DNA from: CAVRUZ01 sp963724495 | GTDB taxonomy: Bacteria; Actinomycetota; Actinomycetes; Propionibacteriales; DAIQRJ01 | Direction: 5' to 3' | Assembly (NCBI GenBank): GCA_963724495.1 | Contig: CAVRUZ010000006.1 | Coordinates: forward strand, 62,001-126,000 | Length of the DNA: 64,000 bases | Shown here: positions 26,223 to 34,440 of the stretch, piece by piece | Position numbering within the stretch: the first letter of the stretch is position 1 | Layout: the number at the start of each line of letters is the position of its first letter | Position numbers and translations under genes: made by a program | The notes under the pieces: generated by a model | The model's input: the letters and a program-made list of their open reading frames with translations, nothing else | What the model was told of the DNA's origin: nothing | Databases searched by the model: none

Positions 26223-26534
26223 ATGGGTCGTATCCGCAGCATCCTGATCACCAGCGCGGTCACTGGCATCGCCATGGTCGGCCTCGCCGCCCCGGCGTCC
26301 GCCGGGGCCCCGGGACCGAACAACCCGGTCTACTACGGCACAGACTGAACCAAGGTCGAGTACATCGACGGCACCCACACGATCTACGTCGCGCCCGGCA
26401 CAACCGTCTACATCAAGGCCGGCACCGAGATCACCCGCTACGACGGTGGCTTGACCGGCCAGACGGTGACGATCGCCAAGGACATCAGCTTCGTGATCAC
26501 CTGCGGAACCCCGGTGTACCCGCCGCCGAGCTAA
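26223..26534 (+). pseudogene. Secreted small protein interrupted by an in-frame TGA at 26346
   Basis: The ATG has a GGAGG ribosome site. A signal peptide (RIRSILITSAVTGIAMVGLAAPASA) leads to PNNPVYYGTD, then TGA at 26346–26348. The same frame continues without another stop as TKVEYIDGTHTIYVAPGTTV … FVITCGTPVYPPPS and ends with TAA at 26534, followed by a terminator. A TGG-to-TGA change (Trp) is the simplest reading, giving a 103-residue beta-rich secreted protein. Alternatives are a true short 41-aa protein, or stop readthrough. Confidence 0.55.
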
Positions 26535-26576
26535 CCCTCAAGGAACTATCGGTCGCTTTACCTGCGCCGAACGAGC

Positions 26577-26622
26577 GGCCCCCACCGGGGTTGGGAGAGT
26601 TCTCCCGGGTGGGGGCCTTTCC
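26577..26622 (+). terminator. Rho-independent terminator
   Basis: GGCCCCCACC (26577–26586) and GGTGGGGGCC (26608–26617) are perfect complements with further inner pairing (CGGGG… / …CCCGG), followed by tttcctttgc. It lies 43 bp after the stop of the interrupted secreted-protein gene. Confidence 0.8.
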
Positions 26623-26685
26623 TTTGCAGAGAAAGGCATTAGTGCTTCACAAAATTGGTGGTAGCGCGAACCGGCGCCAACAGTT

Positions 26686-26692
26686 AGGCTAC
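26686..26692. other. Candidate attR core (AGGCTAC)
   Basis: Second copy of the AGGCTAC heptamer found at 16592, 17 bp from the tadC stop codon. It marks the latest possible right end of the inserted element if the match is meaningful. Confidence 0.3.
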
Positions 26693-26708
26693 GGCTAGAA
26701 AGTCAAAG

Positions 26709-27623
26709 CTAGGCGCCGGGGTACATCGCGAACAGGATCGTGACCGGCATGACCAGGAACACGATCGGCACCATCATCGCGATCTCCTTGCGCCCACCGG
26801 ACTCCATCAGTTCGCGCTTGCTCACGTCGCGCACGTCCTGCGCCTGGGCCCTCAGCACGTCGGCCAGCGGGGTCCCGCGTTCGATCGCGATGGCGAACCC
26901 GTCGACGAAGCGGGACAGGACGGGCAGGCTCGCGTCGCTGCTCATCTTCTCCAGTGCCGCGACCAGGGAACTGCCGGCGCGGGCGTCGTCGAGCGCCTTG
27001 CGGAACTCTCGCGCCAGCTCGCCACCGCTCATGCGGGCCACCCGCTCGAGGGCGGCGACCGGTCCTTCACCCGCGCCGACCGCGAGCGCGAGCATCTCCG
27101 CGACAGTGGGGAACTCCGCGACGATCTTCTCGTCGCGCTTCTTGACCTGCCGGGTGAGGTAGCGGTCGCGGGCGACAATCCCCACCAGGAAGCCGATCCC
27201 GCACAGCAGCAGCAACAGGATGGGGTTGCTCCCGAAGGCCACCCGGAACAGCGACAGGACGAACATCGCGCCGAACCCGAGACCACCCCAGATCAGTTGC
27301 TCGACCCGGAACTCCTGCAGGGTGATGTCGAGGCCGGCCTGGGAGAGCTTGCGCCGGATCTGGCCACCGCCGCCGAGGATGCGTTCGAGCCGGTCGGCGC
27401 CGTTGCTGAGGTAGGGGCGGATCAGCCGCTCGAGGGTGGGAAACGGGGTGAACGTACGGTCGCTCGGGGCCGAGCGGGCCACCGGGCTGGCGTCACCTAC
27501 ATAGGGAGCGACGCGGTCGTCCAGCGTCGGGCGCCGGAAGGCGGGCATGCGGCGCAGCATCAGCGCGGCGCCGAGACCGATCAACAGCCCCGCGGCCAGG
27601 CCGGACAGCTCGGCGGGATTCAT
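26709..27623 (-). CDS. tadC: Tad pilus inner-membrane protein TadC
   Basis: 304 residues from the ATG at 27623, which overlaps the tadB stop. The N-terminal helix AELSGLAAGLLIGLGAALML, a pair of central helices (LIWGGLGFGAMFVLSLFRV, ILLLLLCGIGFLVGIVA), the T2SSF cytoplasmic domain (EFPTVAEMLALAVGAGEGPVAALERVA … FAIAIERGTPLADVLRAQA) and a last helix (IAMMVPIVFLVMPVTILFAMY) are all present. With TadB it forms the platform on which the TadA/CpaF ATPase acts. The next gene of a normal Tad string (flp) lies 10 kb away, beyond the mobile element. Confidence 0.9.
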   Translation of the reverse strand: MNPAELSGLAAGLLIGLGAALMLRRMPAFRRPTLDDRVAPYVGDASPVARSAPSDRTFTPFPTLERLIRPYLSNGADRLERILGGGGQIRRKLSQAGLDITLQEFRVEQLIWGGLGFGAMFVLSLFRVAFGSNPILLLLLCGIGFLVGIVARDRYLTRQVKKRDEKIVAEFPTVAEMLALAVGAGEGPVAALERVARMSGGELAREFRKALDDARAGSSLVAALEKMSSDASLPVLSRFVDGFAIAIERGTPLADVLRAQAQDVRDVSKRELMESGGRKEIAMMVPIVFLVMPVTILFAMYPGA

Positions 27624-28483
27624 CGCAGCACCCGCTGTTCCTCGGGCAGCCGCCCGAGCCGCACCATCAGCCGGTAGGCGACGAAGCAGACCACACCGCC
27701 GACGACGATGACCACCACGCCGCCCGGGCTGTTGTACGCCTGCACGATGTCGCGGTTGAACGACATGAACAACAGCACGATCCACGGGGCGGCGACCGCG
27801 AGGCGCGCGCCGTTCACCGTCCAGGACTGCCGTGCCTCTAGCTCGGACCTGGTCCGCGCGTCCTCGCGCAGGAACTGCGACAAGGTCCGCAGCAGCCGCC
27901 CGAGGTCGGAGCCGCCGACTTCGCGAGCGATCCGCAGCGACTCGATGATGCGATCCCCGACGGGGTCGGCCAACTGCGCCTTGAGGCGGTCGAGGCAGTC
28001 GGAGAAACGGCCGGTGGCGCGGTAGTCGTCGGCGAAACGCTGGAACGGGCGACGCAGCTCGTCGGGCCCGCGGTGGCCGATGGCCGCCAGGGCCTCCGGC
28101 AGGGCGAGACCGGCGCGCACCGACGACGCGAGGTTGTCGACGACGTCGGGCCAGAGCTCACGCAGCTCTGCCCTGCGCTGCCGGGCGCGCAGCCGGACCA
28201 GGCTGATCGGCACCATCGCCGCCATCGCCCCGAACACCAGCGAGATCACCCAGACCCGGGAGATCAGGAGCAGCAGCACGAACACGAACCCGCCGATGCC
28301 GAAGCAGGCGCCGAACAGCTGATTGGGTGAGACCGATTCGATGCCGGCGACGTTGAGCGTCTCCTGCACGCGTTCGGTGAGGGTCCGCCGGCCCGGCCGC
28401 GGGTCGCGCGGACCCGATCGGGTGAACGACCGCCAGATGAGGACGCCCCCCAGCCCGAGGAGCAGTCCGATGAAGACACCCAC
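27620..28483 (-). CDS. tadB: Tad pilus inner-membrane protein TadB
   Basis: 287 residues, GTG start directly after the cpaF stop. It has an N-terminal helix (VFIGLLLGLGGVLIW), two helices around residues 55–95 (FGACFGIGGFVFVLLLLIS, VISLVFGAMAAMVPISLV), and the T2SSF domain (ELWPDVVDNLASSVRAGLALPEALAAIG … IAREVGGSDLGRLLRTLSQFLREDA), then C-terminal helices. It is a component of the pilus assembly platform in the membrane. Confidence 0.9.
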   Translation of the reverse strand: MGVFIGLLLGLGGVLIWRSFTRSGPRDPRPGRRTLTERVQETLNVAGIESVSPNQLFGACFGIGGFVFVLLLLISRVWVISLVFGAMAAMVPISLVRLRARQRRAELRELWPDVVDNLASSVRAGLALPEALAAIGHRGPDELRRPFQRFADDYRATGRFSDCLDRLKAQLADPVGDRIIESLRIAREVGGSDLGRLLRTLSQFLREDARTRSELEARQSWTVNGARLAVAAPWIVLLFMSFNRDIVQAYNSPGGVVVIVVGGVVCFVAYRLMVRLGRLPEEQRVLR

Positions 28484-29719
28484 TCAGGCCGCCTCGCCCC
28501 GGGGGTCGAGGAGCCGGGCGAGATCGAAGCCGTTGCGCTCGAACGCCGAGACGTGCGGCGGATAGCCGTCGGCGCGCACCAGCCGGTCGTCGCGGAGGTA
28601 GAACAGCGGCTCCATCTCCACCACGTCGCCCTCGACCCGGCCGGGCACGGCCGCGATCTCGCTGACGCGTCGCTGACCTGAGGCCAGCAGCTGGGTATGC
28701 ACGACCAGATCGACCGCGCCCGCCACCGTCGGAACCACGAACCGCGAGCCGATGTTCTCGCCCGCCAGCAGAGGCAGCGTGCACATCTTCGTGATCGCCT
28801 CACGGGCGGAGTTCGCGTGGATCGTGCACATGCCGGGCAGACCGGAGTTCAGGGCGATCAGCAGGTCGAGACACTCCTCGGCCCGAACCTCACCGACGAT
28901 GATCCGGCTCGGCCGCATCCGCAGCGCTTCCTTGACCAGGTTCCGCAGGCGGATCTCACCGGTTCCCTCGAGATTGGCCTGCCGGGTCTGCATCGCCACC
29001 CAGTCGGGGAGCTTGATCTTGAGCTCGAACACCTCCTCACAGCTGATCACCCGTTCGACGGGCGGCACAGCAGAGGCGAGACAGTTGAGCAGCGTGGTCT
29101 TGCCGGCCTGGGTACCGCCGGCCACCAGCACGTTGAGACCCGAGATCACCGACGCCTCGAGGAAACGGGCGGCCTGATGGGTGAGGGTGCCGAAGCCGAC
29201 CAGGTCCTCCAGGTAGCTGGCCCGCACGACGAACTTGCGGATGTTGACCGCCCAGTTGGCCAGGGTGATGTCGGGGATCGCCACGTGCAGCCGCGACCCG
29301 TCGAGCAGCATCGCGTCGACGAAGGGCGTGGAGAAGTCGATGCGCCTGCCGGTGGCCTTCAGCATCCGCTCGACCAGGTCGCGCACCTCGTCGGCCGTCA
29401 GCACGGTGGTGGTCAGCTCACTCCGGCCGTTGCGGGCGACGAACACCCGCGACGGCTCGTTGATCCAGATCTCCTCCACCGACGGGTCGTCGAGGTACTT
29501 CTGGATCGACCCGTATCCGGCCACGGCATTGAAGACCTCGTGGCTGGTCTCGGGGGCATCGGCCAAGGTCGGCAGCGTGAAGGCCAGCGAGCGCTCGCCG
29601 TAGCGGTTCACCACGTCGTCGACGATCCGGCGGACCGCGTCGCGCTCGGTGAGCGGATCGAGCGACTGTCGCCGCACGATGTCGCGGACCTCGGTCTCGA
29701 TGATGTCTTGGGCGGACAT
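28484..29719 (-). CDS. cpaF: Tad pilus secretion ATPase CpaF/TadA
   Basis: 411 residues. The N-terminal domain (1–150) is followed by the GspE-type ATPase: Walker A AGGTQAGKTT, Asp box SCEEVFELKI, Walker B-like RIIVGEVRAEE and His box GMCTIHANSAREA. This is the motor that drives Flp pilus assembly. It is the first gene of the cpaF–tadB–tadC string. No processing peptidase gene (TadV) is seen in the window. Confidence 0.94.
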   Translation of the reverse strand: MSAQDIIETEVRDIVRRQSLDPLTERDAVRRIVDDVVNRYGERSLAFTLPTLADAPETSHEVFNAVAGYGSIQKYLDDPSVEEIWINEPSRVFVARNGRSELTTTVLTADEVRDLVERMLKATGRRIDFSTPFVDAMLLDGSRLHVAIPDITLANWAVNIRKFVVRASYLEDLVGFGTLTHQAARFLEASVISGLNVLVAGGTQAGKTTLLNCLASAVPPVERVISCEEVFELKIKLPDWVAMQTRQANLEGTGEIRLRNLVKEALRMRPSRIIVGEVRAEECLDLLIALNSGLPGMCTIHANSAREAITKMCTLPLLAGENIGSRFVVPTVAGAVDLVVHTQLLASGQRRVSEIAAVPGRVEGDVVEMEPLFYLRDDRLVRADGYPPHVSAFERNGFDLARLLDPRGEAA

Positions 29720-30068
29720 GCCGGGCAGTCACTCCTGTCGGTGGGCCACGCCAGCGAGCTCAAGCAATCGGCGCGGGGAGGCCTAGCAGGTGGGCCAGGG
29801 CAGGCAACTTTGCCCGATTGTCGCACCGGGAACGGTGTCGGCTGGAATCTGCGTGCACAGTGCGAACGATTGGGAGAAGGGCAGCCCCCGTCATGCTCCG
29901 CACCTGCTCGCTCCTACCGCGGTCCGCGCCGCCCATGCCGAAGAACGCGGTGTCCGGGCGAGCCGACGGCGCGCGGGAAGGGCCGAAGTTGCTCCCACGA
30001 CGGCATGCGCCGCCCTTCCCGCCCGCCACCTGCGAACGCCGCGAAGGCGGCGCCATCGAGTGCGCTAA
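29720..30068. other. Intergenic region upstream of cpaF
   Basis: 349 bp between cpaF and the HFCY paralogue, both on the minus strand. No convincing gene. It should hold the cpaF operon promoter. The stretch near 29950–30050 contains several short G+C-rich inverted segments, but none I can assign. Confidence 0.4.
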
Positions 30069-30434
30069 TTACAGGCAGGCATTGGCCGCGTCCATGAACG
30101 CGGCGTCGATCGCATCGAAGTCGAGGTGACTGATCCCGGGAGCGTCGTGACCCCGGGACTCCGCCCCACCGGCCATCACGGCGTGCATGTTGATCGGGGT
30201 GTCGACCGAGACCCCCGCAGCGTCGGCGAGCACCTGGATGCCGGCGTCGCACAGGCCAGTGAACTCAAAGGCAAGGTCGTGGAACGACGCGAAGCCCTTG
30301 GAGTTGCTGGCTCCGGCCATGGCCTGCGGAGTCATGTTGTTCACATAGCAGAAGTGCGCGCTGGCCGGTGCGAGACCAAGCGCCAATGCGGCGACCGTTC
30401 CGACAGCGATGGTCGAGATGCGACGTACGTACAT
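30069..30434 (-). CDS. Secreted HFCY-family protein, paralogue 2
   Basis: 121 residues. Signal peptide RRISTIAVGTVAALALGLAPASA, then HFCYVNN, so the predicted mature protein again begins with His. Shared blocks with the paralogue at 25628 are GFASF, VLADAAGV, NMHAVMAG, ISHLDF and the terminal AC. Two extra His (SFHDL, SRGHD) are specific to this copy. It lies upstream of cpaF in the same direction. The family is not one I recognise. An N-terminal His followed by other conserved His is reminiscent of copper-binding histidine-brace proteins, but that is only an inference. Confidence 0.75.
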   Translation of the reverse strand: MYVRRISTIAVGTVAALALGLAPASAHFCYVNNMTPQAMAGASNSKGFASFHDLAFEFTGLCDAGIQVLADAAGVSVDTPINMHAVMAGGAESRGHDAPGISHLDFDAIDAAFMDAANACL

Positions 30435-30577
30435 GGGGGATGCCTCCGTCGGGGATAGGAGTGGTCCCGACATGGTCGTCCAGCGGATCAGGTGCCGCAA
30501 GACCGAGTCGAACACCGCTTTTGGCGAGCGGTGGAGATGAAGTAACCGGGGGGCAAACTGACCCCCGAGCTTGAGAC

Positions 30578-31138
30578 CTAGACCCCGCTGGCGTTGTCAG
30601 TCGCGCGCAGACGCCGACCCAACAGCCAGCACCAGACCGGGTACAGGACGTAGGTGCCGAGCCACGAGACCAGGCCCGCGCTGACGATCCAGGACGCCGC
30701 CGAAGCGTCATCGACACCACTGACGACACCGGGCAGTGCCAGCAGACCCGTGAGCATGACCGCGCCGGCCACCAGGCCCAGCTTTCTCAATTGGGAGGAC
30801 AACTCGCCCACGCTCGGCTGCATGCCGTTGATCGCGAGCACCCACAGGCCGATCAAGGCGCTGCCGACCGCGGAGACGAGTCCCGCCAGGTACCAGCCGG
30901 TGATGTCGGCGATGACCAGCACCGAGCCGAGCACCATGACGAGCGCCCCGATCACGGCCGCCACCAGACTCCATGCGTTCGCACGGCCACGCTGCAGCAG
31001 CCAGGCCAGCGCGGCGCTGAGGAGGCCAACGGCGGCGTTGGCAAGGTCGTTGAGGAATCCGAAGGGCCCGCCGGCGATGGTGAACACCACAAGGCAGAGC
31101 ACGCCGACAGCGGCAACGGCGGCGATCGTCCGGGCCAC
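30578..31138 (-). CDS. Multi-pass membrane protein of unknown function
   Basis: About 186 residues with five or six hydrophobic segments (TIAAVAAVGVLCLVVFTIAGG, LANAAVGLLSAALAWLLQ, LVAAVIGALVMVLGSVLVIADI, LAGLVSAVGSALIGLWVLAI, LGLVAGAVMLTGLLALPGVV, IVSAGLVSWLGTYVLYPVW). The frame is open from a GTG at 31138, but a better start, an ATG at 31172 with AAGGAG before it (MTTDARRPSGA), is in another frame. A one-base indel near 31150 is therefore likely, and the true gene probably runs to 31172. No family assigned. Confidence 0.6.
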   Translation of the reverse strand: MARTIAAVAAVGVLCLVVFTIAGGPFGFLNDLANAAVGLLSAALAWLLQRGRANAWSLVAAVIGALVMVLGSVLVIADITGWYLAGLVSAVGSALIGLWVLAINGMQPSVGELSSQLRKLGLVAGAVMLTGLLALPGVVSGVDDASAASWIVSAGLVSWLGTYVLYPVWCWLLGRRLRATDNASGV

Positions 31139-31294
31139 CCGCGCCGCTTGGCCGTCGTGCGTCGGTTGTCATGGTTGCTCCTTTCCGAAGCACCCGAATC
31201 CCTTGCCCTGCCGCCCCATTCGTCCCTTGACTCGCCTTGGGGCTGGCCCGACAGTGAGCGTGCCGGGCTTCCGGCTCCCCCACAAGGAGTTCGC

Positions 31295-31594
31295 ATGAGC
31301 GGATTTGCACAGCTGATCGAGTGGAAGACGTCGCGCATCGACGAGATCCAGAAGCTCAACGAGGAGTGGCGTGAGCGATTCCCGACCTCGGGACCCACGC
31401 GAGTCGTCGTGTGCGCCGACAGGGAAAACGAGGGCTCCTACCTGACCTTCGTCGAGTTCGCCTCCTACGAGGAGGCGATGCAGAACAACGACGACCCGGC
31501 GACAGCGGAGTTCGCGGAGCGGATGCAGGCGCTGTCCGACGGGCCGCCGACCTTCCACAACCTCGACATCATCAACGTCGAGGACCGGACCTGA
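31295..31594 (+). CDS. Small dimeric alpha/beta-barrel-like protein
   Basis: 99 residues, ATG with AAGGAG ribosome site. GFAQLIEWKTSRIDEIQKLNEEWRERF, VVVCADRENEGSYLTFVEFASYEEAM and a C-terminal LDIINVEDRT alternate strand–helix–strand in the manner of antibiotic-biosynthesis-monooxygenase-like ferredoxin folds. The YLTFVEFASYEEAMQNN segment is the typical core. Enzymatic role unknown. Monocistronic by appearance, with a 75-bp repeat copy just downstream. Confidence 0.6.
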   Translation: MSGFAQLIEWKTSRIDEIQKLNEEWRERFPTSGPTRVVVCADRENEGSYLTFVEFASYEEAMQNNDDPATAEFAERMQALSDGPPTFHNLDIINVEDRT

Positions 31595-31613
31595 GCGGTC
31601 TCGCTCGACACCG

Positions 31614-31687
31614 AAACATGCAGTTCCGGCGGCCGGGCGCGGCGAATGTCCGCCGGCGGGTGTTTTGCCCAGCCCGGCTGCATGTTT
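31614..31687. repeat. 74-bp intergenic repeat, copy C
   Basis: Begins AAACATGCAG and ends CTGCATGTTT, a perfect 10-bp terminal inverted repeat. It is located 20 bp after the small barrel-protein gene and 46 bp before the hydrolase gene. Interior is G+C-rich with inner CGGCGG/CCGCCG pairing. Confidence 0.7.
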
Positions 31688-31733
31688 CGGGTCCGGGTCG
31701 GTCCCGAAGCGACCCGTGTGCTCAGATCGGGGC

Positions 31734-32617
31734 ATGACCACAGACCTCACGCTGCACACCTTTGGACGTGACCCGGCCGATGCTCCGGTCGTCGTGCTGC
31801 TGCACGGCTTCTCCGACTCCGGACCGAGCTGGGCGGACGCGATCGAACGGTTCTCCGACCGCTTCCACGTGGTGGCCGTCGACGCGCGGGGTCACGGCGA
31901 GTCACCGCGGTTCACGAAGGACCAGCTCGCCGACCCGTACGAGGTGATGTGCGCCGACGCCGTCCAGATCCTTGCCGACCTGCACGCGACAGACCGGACG
32001 GCCCAGCCTGCTGCTCGGACACTCGATGGGCGCCTCGGTGGCCGGCAACGCCACCGCACGTGCGCCCGAGTTCGTCGCCGCGAGCGTGTTGGAGGACCCG
32101 CCGTGGTGGCTGCCCGTCGACGGTCCGAGCCCATGGGAACGGGAGGCGCAGGCCGCGGCGGAGGCGGATCCGGATCCTTCGGAGGAGCAGCAGAACAAAC
32201 GTGGGCTGACTGCGAGGCCGGGCAGCGATGAGCCGACCGAACCGACAGTGGAGGAGCGGATCGAAGCCCAGCGTGCGTCCGCGCCGGAGTGGCCGGAGTC
32301 GGAGCTGCGGCCGTGGGCGGTCTCCAAGACACAGCTGGACGCCGACTTCGCTGTCGGCCGTCGGTCGCGGCGCCGGAGTGCGCAGTCCTGGCCGGACGTC
32401 GTCGCCGGGCTCAGGACCCCGACGCTGCTCGTCACCGGAACCGGCAGCGTCCTGGTCCGGCAGGACACGTTGGCCGAGGCCGAACGGCTCAACCCGCTGC
32501 TGACGACCGTGGTCATCGAGGGTGCCAACCATTGCGTGCGCCGTGACCGGGGCGGACGCCTTCCACGCAGCGGTCGACGCCTTCCTGGCTGAGCACGCTC
32601 CGGCGGTCGACGCGTGA
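31734..32617 (+). pseudogene. Alpha/beta-fold hydrolase, frame-shifted twice
   Basis: Reads TTDLTLHTFG, then the oxyanion motif VVLLHGFSDSG and VAVDARGHGESP in the first frame. Near 32000 the frame changes and the nucleophile elbow LLGHSMGAS follows, with LLVTGTGSVLV and GANHCVRRD (catalytic His region). Near 32555 a second change leads to AFHAAVDAFLAEHAP and the stop at 32617, which overlaps the next GTG. All catalytic elements are present, about 294 residues in total. Two indels in one short gene point to sequencing error or a recent pseudogene. Substrate unknown. Confidence 0.65.
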
Positions 32618-33840
32618 CCGCAGTCGACGTCGAACCGCTCCCGTTGTGCGGTGCGGACGTCGCCGCCACCGACGGCTTCGAGATCCTCCGTGGCCGCCGC
32701 CCACTCGTGTTGACGAACCCGACTGGCGTGCTGGCACCCCGCCGGACACTCAGCTCGGGCGAGACGATCCGGCTCACGGTGGCGGCGATGGTCGATGCCG
32801 GGATCGACGTTGCCGCGGTGGCAGGGCCGGAGCATGGCTTCACGGGGACCGCACAGGCCGGGTCCGCCGAAGGCGACAGCGCCGATCCCGCCACCGGCTT
32901 GCGGGTACTCGATGCCTACACCGCGGATGTCACAGCCTGGCAGGAGATGCTCACGTCTGTCGGCGCCGACTGCCTCGTGGTGGACATCGCCGACGTGGGC
33001 TGCCGCTTCTACACCTACCCGGTCCTGATGCAGCGTGCCCTGACCGCGTGCGCGCTCGCCGCTGTCCCGGTGATCGTGCTCGACCGCCCCAATCCACTCG
33101 GCCGGCTCGCCGACGGCCCGGTGCTCGAATCCGCGTTCGCCTCGGGCGTCGGCACCGCACCGGTCGCGTTGCAGCACGGGCTCACGCTGGGCGAACTCGC
33201 GGCATTCCTCGATGCGGAGGTGCTGCCCGACGATGCCGGCCGGAGCCTGCCCTCGCTCGACGTGGTCCGGGTCACCGGCTGGGATCCCAGCCCTGCTGCG
33301 CCATTGTCACCGTGGGTCCCGCCGTCGCCCAACATCCCCACGCGCGACACCGCCCTCGTGTACCCCGGTGCCGGACTGTTGGAGGCAGTCACGGCGTCGG
33401 AGGGCCGGGGCACCACCCGCCCGTTCGAGACCCTGGGCGCGCCCTGGATGGACCACCGCTACGCCGAGGCCATGGCGGAGGTAAACGTTCCCGGCGTGGC
33501 CATCCGCGAGTGTGCCTTCATACCGACGTTCGACGCCTTCGCGGGCACGCCGTGTCGAGGGGTGATGCTGCATGTCACCGAACCGACCGCGCTGCGTCCC
33601 GTTCTCCTCGGATTCGCCTTGCTCCACACAGGATTCCAGCTCTACCCGGAGTTCAGGTGGCGTGAGGACGACTCTGAATCGTCGGCAACGTCTGGCCTGT
33701 ACTGGATCGACAAGCTGACGGGTTCCGGCTGGGTGCGGCCGATGGTGGATGCCGGCGCGTCACCGGCCGAGTTCGAAGCGCGGTGGCAGGACGAGCTCGG
33801 CCGGTACGAGGAGCGCCGGGCCCCCTACCTCCTCTACTAG
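32614..33840 (+). CDS. NamZ-like exo-beta-N-acetylmuramidase (DUF1343)
   Basis: 408 residues. Motifs of the NamZ/DUF1343 family are visible: LVLTNPTGVL, AAVAGPEHGFTGTAQAG, VVDIADVGCRFYTYP, VIVLDRPNPLG and QHGLTLGELA, then a C-terminal domain with WMDHRYAEAM. Members release N-acetylmuramic acid from the non-reducing end of peptidoglycan fragments. No signal peptide is visible, so it may act on recovered muropeptides inside the cell or leave by another route. GTG start overlapping the hydrolase stop (GTGA). Confidence 0.8.
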   Translation: MTAVDVEPLPLCGADVAATDGFEILRGRRPLVLTNPTGVLAPRRTLSSGETIRLTVAAMVDAGIDVAAVAGPEHGFTGTAQAGSAEGDSADPATGLRVLDAYTADVTAWQEMLTSVGADCLVVDIADVGCRFYTYPVLMQRALTACALAAVPVIVLDRPNPLGRLADGPVLESAFASGVGTAPVALQHGLTLGELAAFLDAEVLPDDAGRSLPSLDVVRVTGWDPSPAAPLSPWVPPSPNIPTRDTALVYPGAGLLEAVTASEGRGTTRPFETLGAPWMDHRYAEAMAEVNVPGVAIRECAFIPTFDAFAGTPCRGVMLHVTEPTALRPVLLGFALLHTGFQLYPEFRWREDDSESSATSGLYWIDKLTGSGWVRPMVDAGASPAEFEARWQDELGRYEERRAPYLLY

Positions 33841-33849
33841 CCTCCGCAC

Positions 33850-34436
<587 letters not shown>

Positions 34437-34440
<4 letters not shown>

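Larger units (their letters stand above)
16592..26692 (+). mobile_element. phiRv1-like prophage satellite inserted in the Tad locus (approximate ends)
   Basis: About 10 kb of mainly plus-strand genes interrupt the minus-strand Tad genes between tadC and flp. Contents in order: small ORFs, large serine integrase, secreted protein remnant, Prim-Pol/helicase replication gene, a palindrome-rich cluster, small ORFs, and an HK97-type major capsid gene. There is no portal, terminase, protease or tail gene. A serine integrase of ~470 aa plus primase and capsid is the set known from phiRv1/phiRv2 of Mycobacterium tuberculosis. The right end is less certain: the secreted-protein genes at 25.6–26.5 kb may be host genes, which would put the end near 25.5 kb. 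Confidence 0.7.

Noticed and set aside
26346..26348. Selenocysteine codon
   Set aside because: No stable hairpin of bacterial SECIS type is evident just after the TGA and no Sec family is matched; nonsense change or error is simpler.
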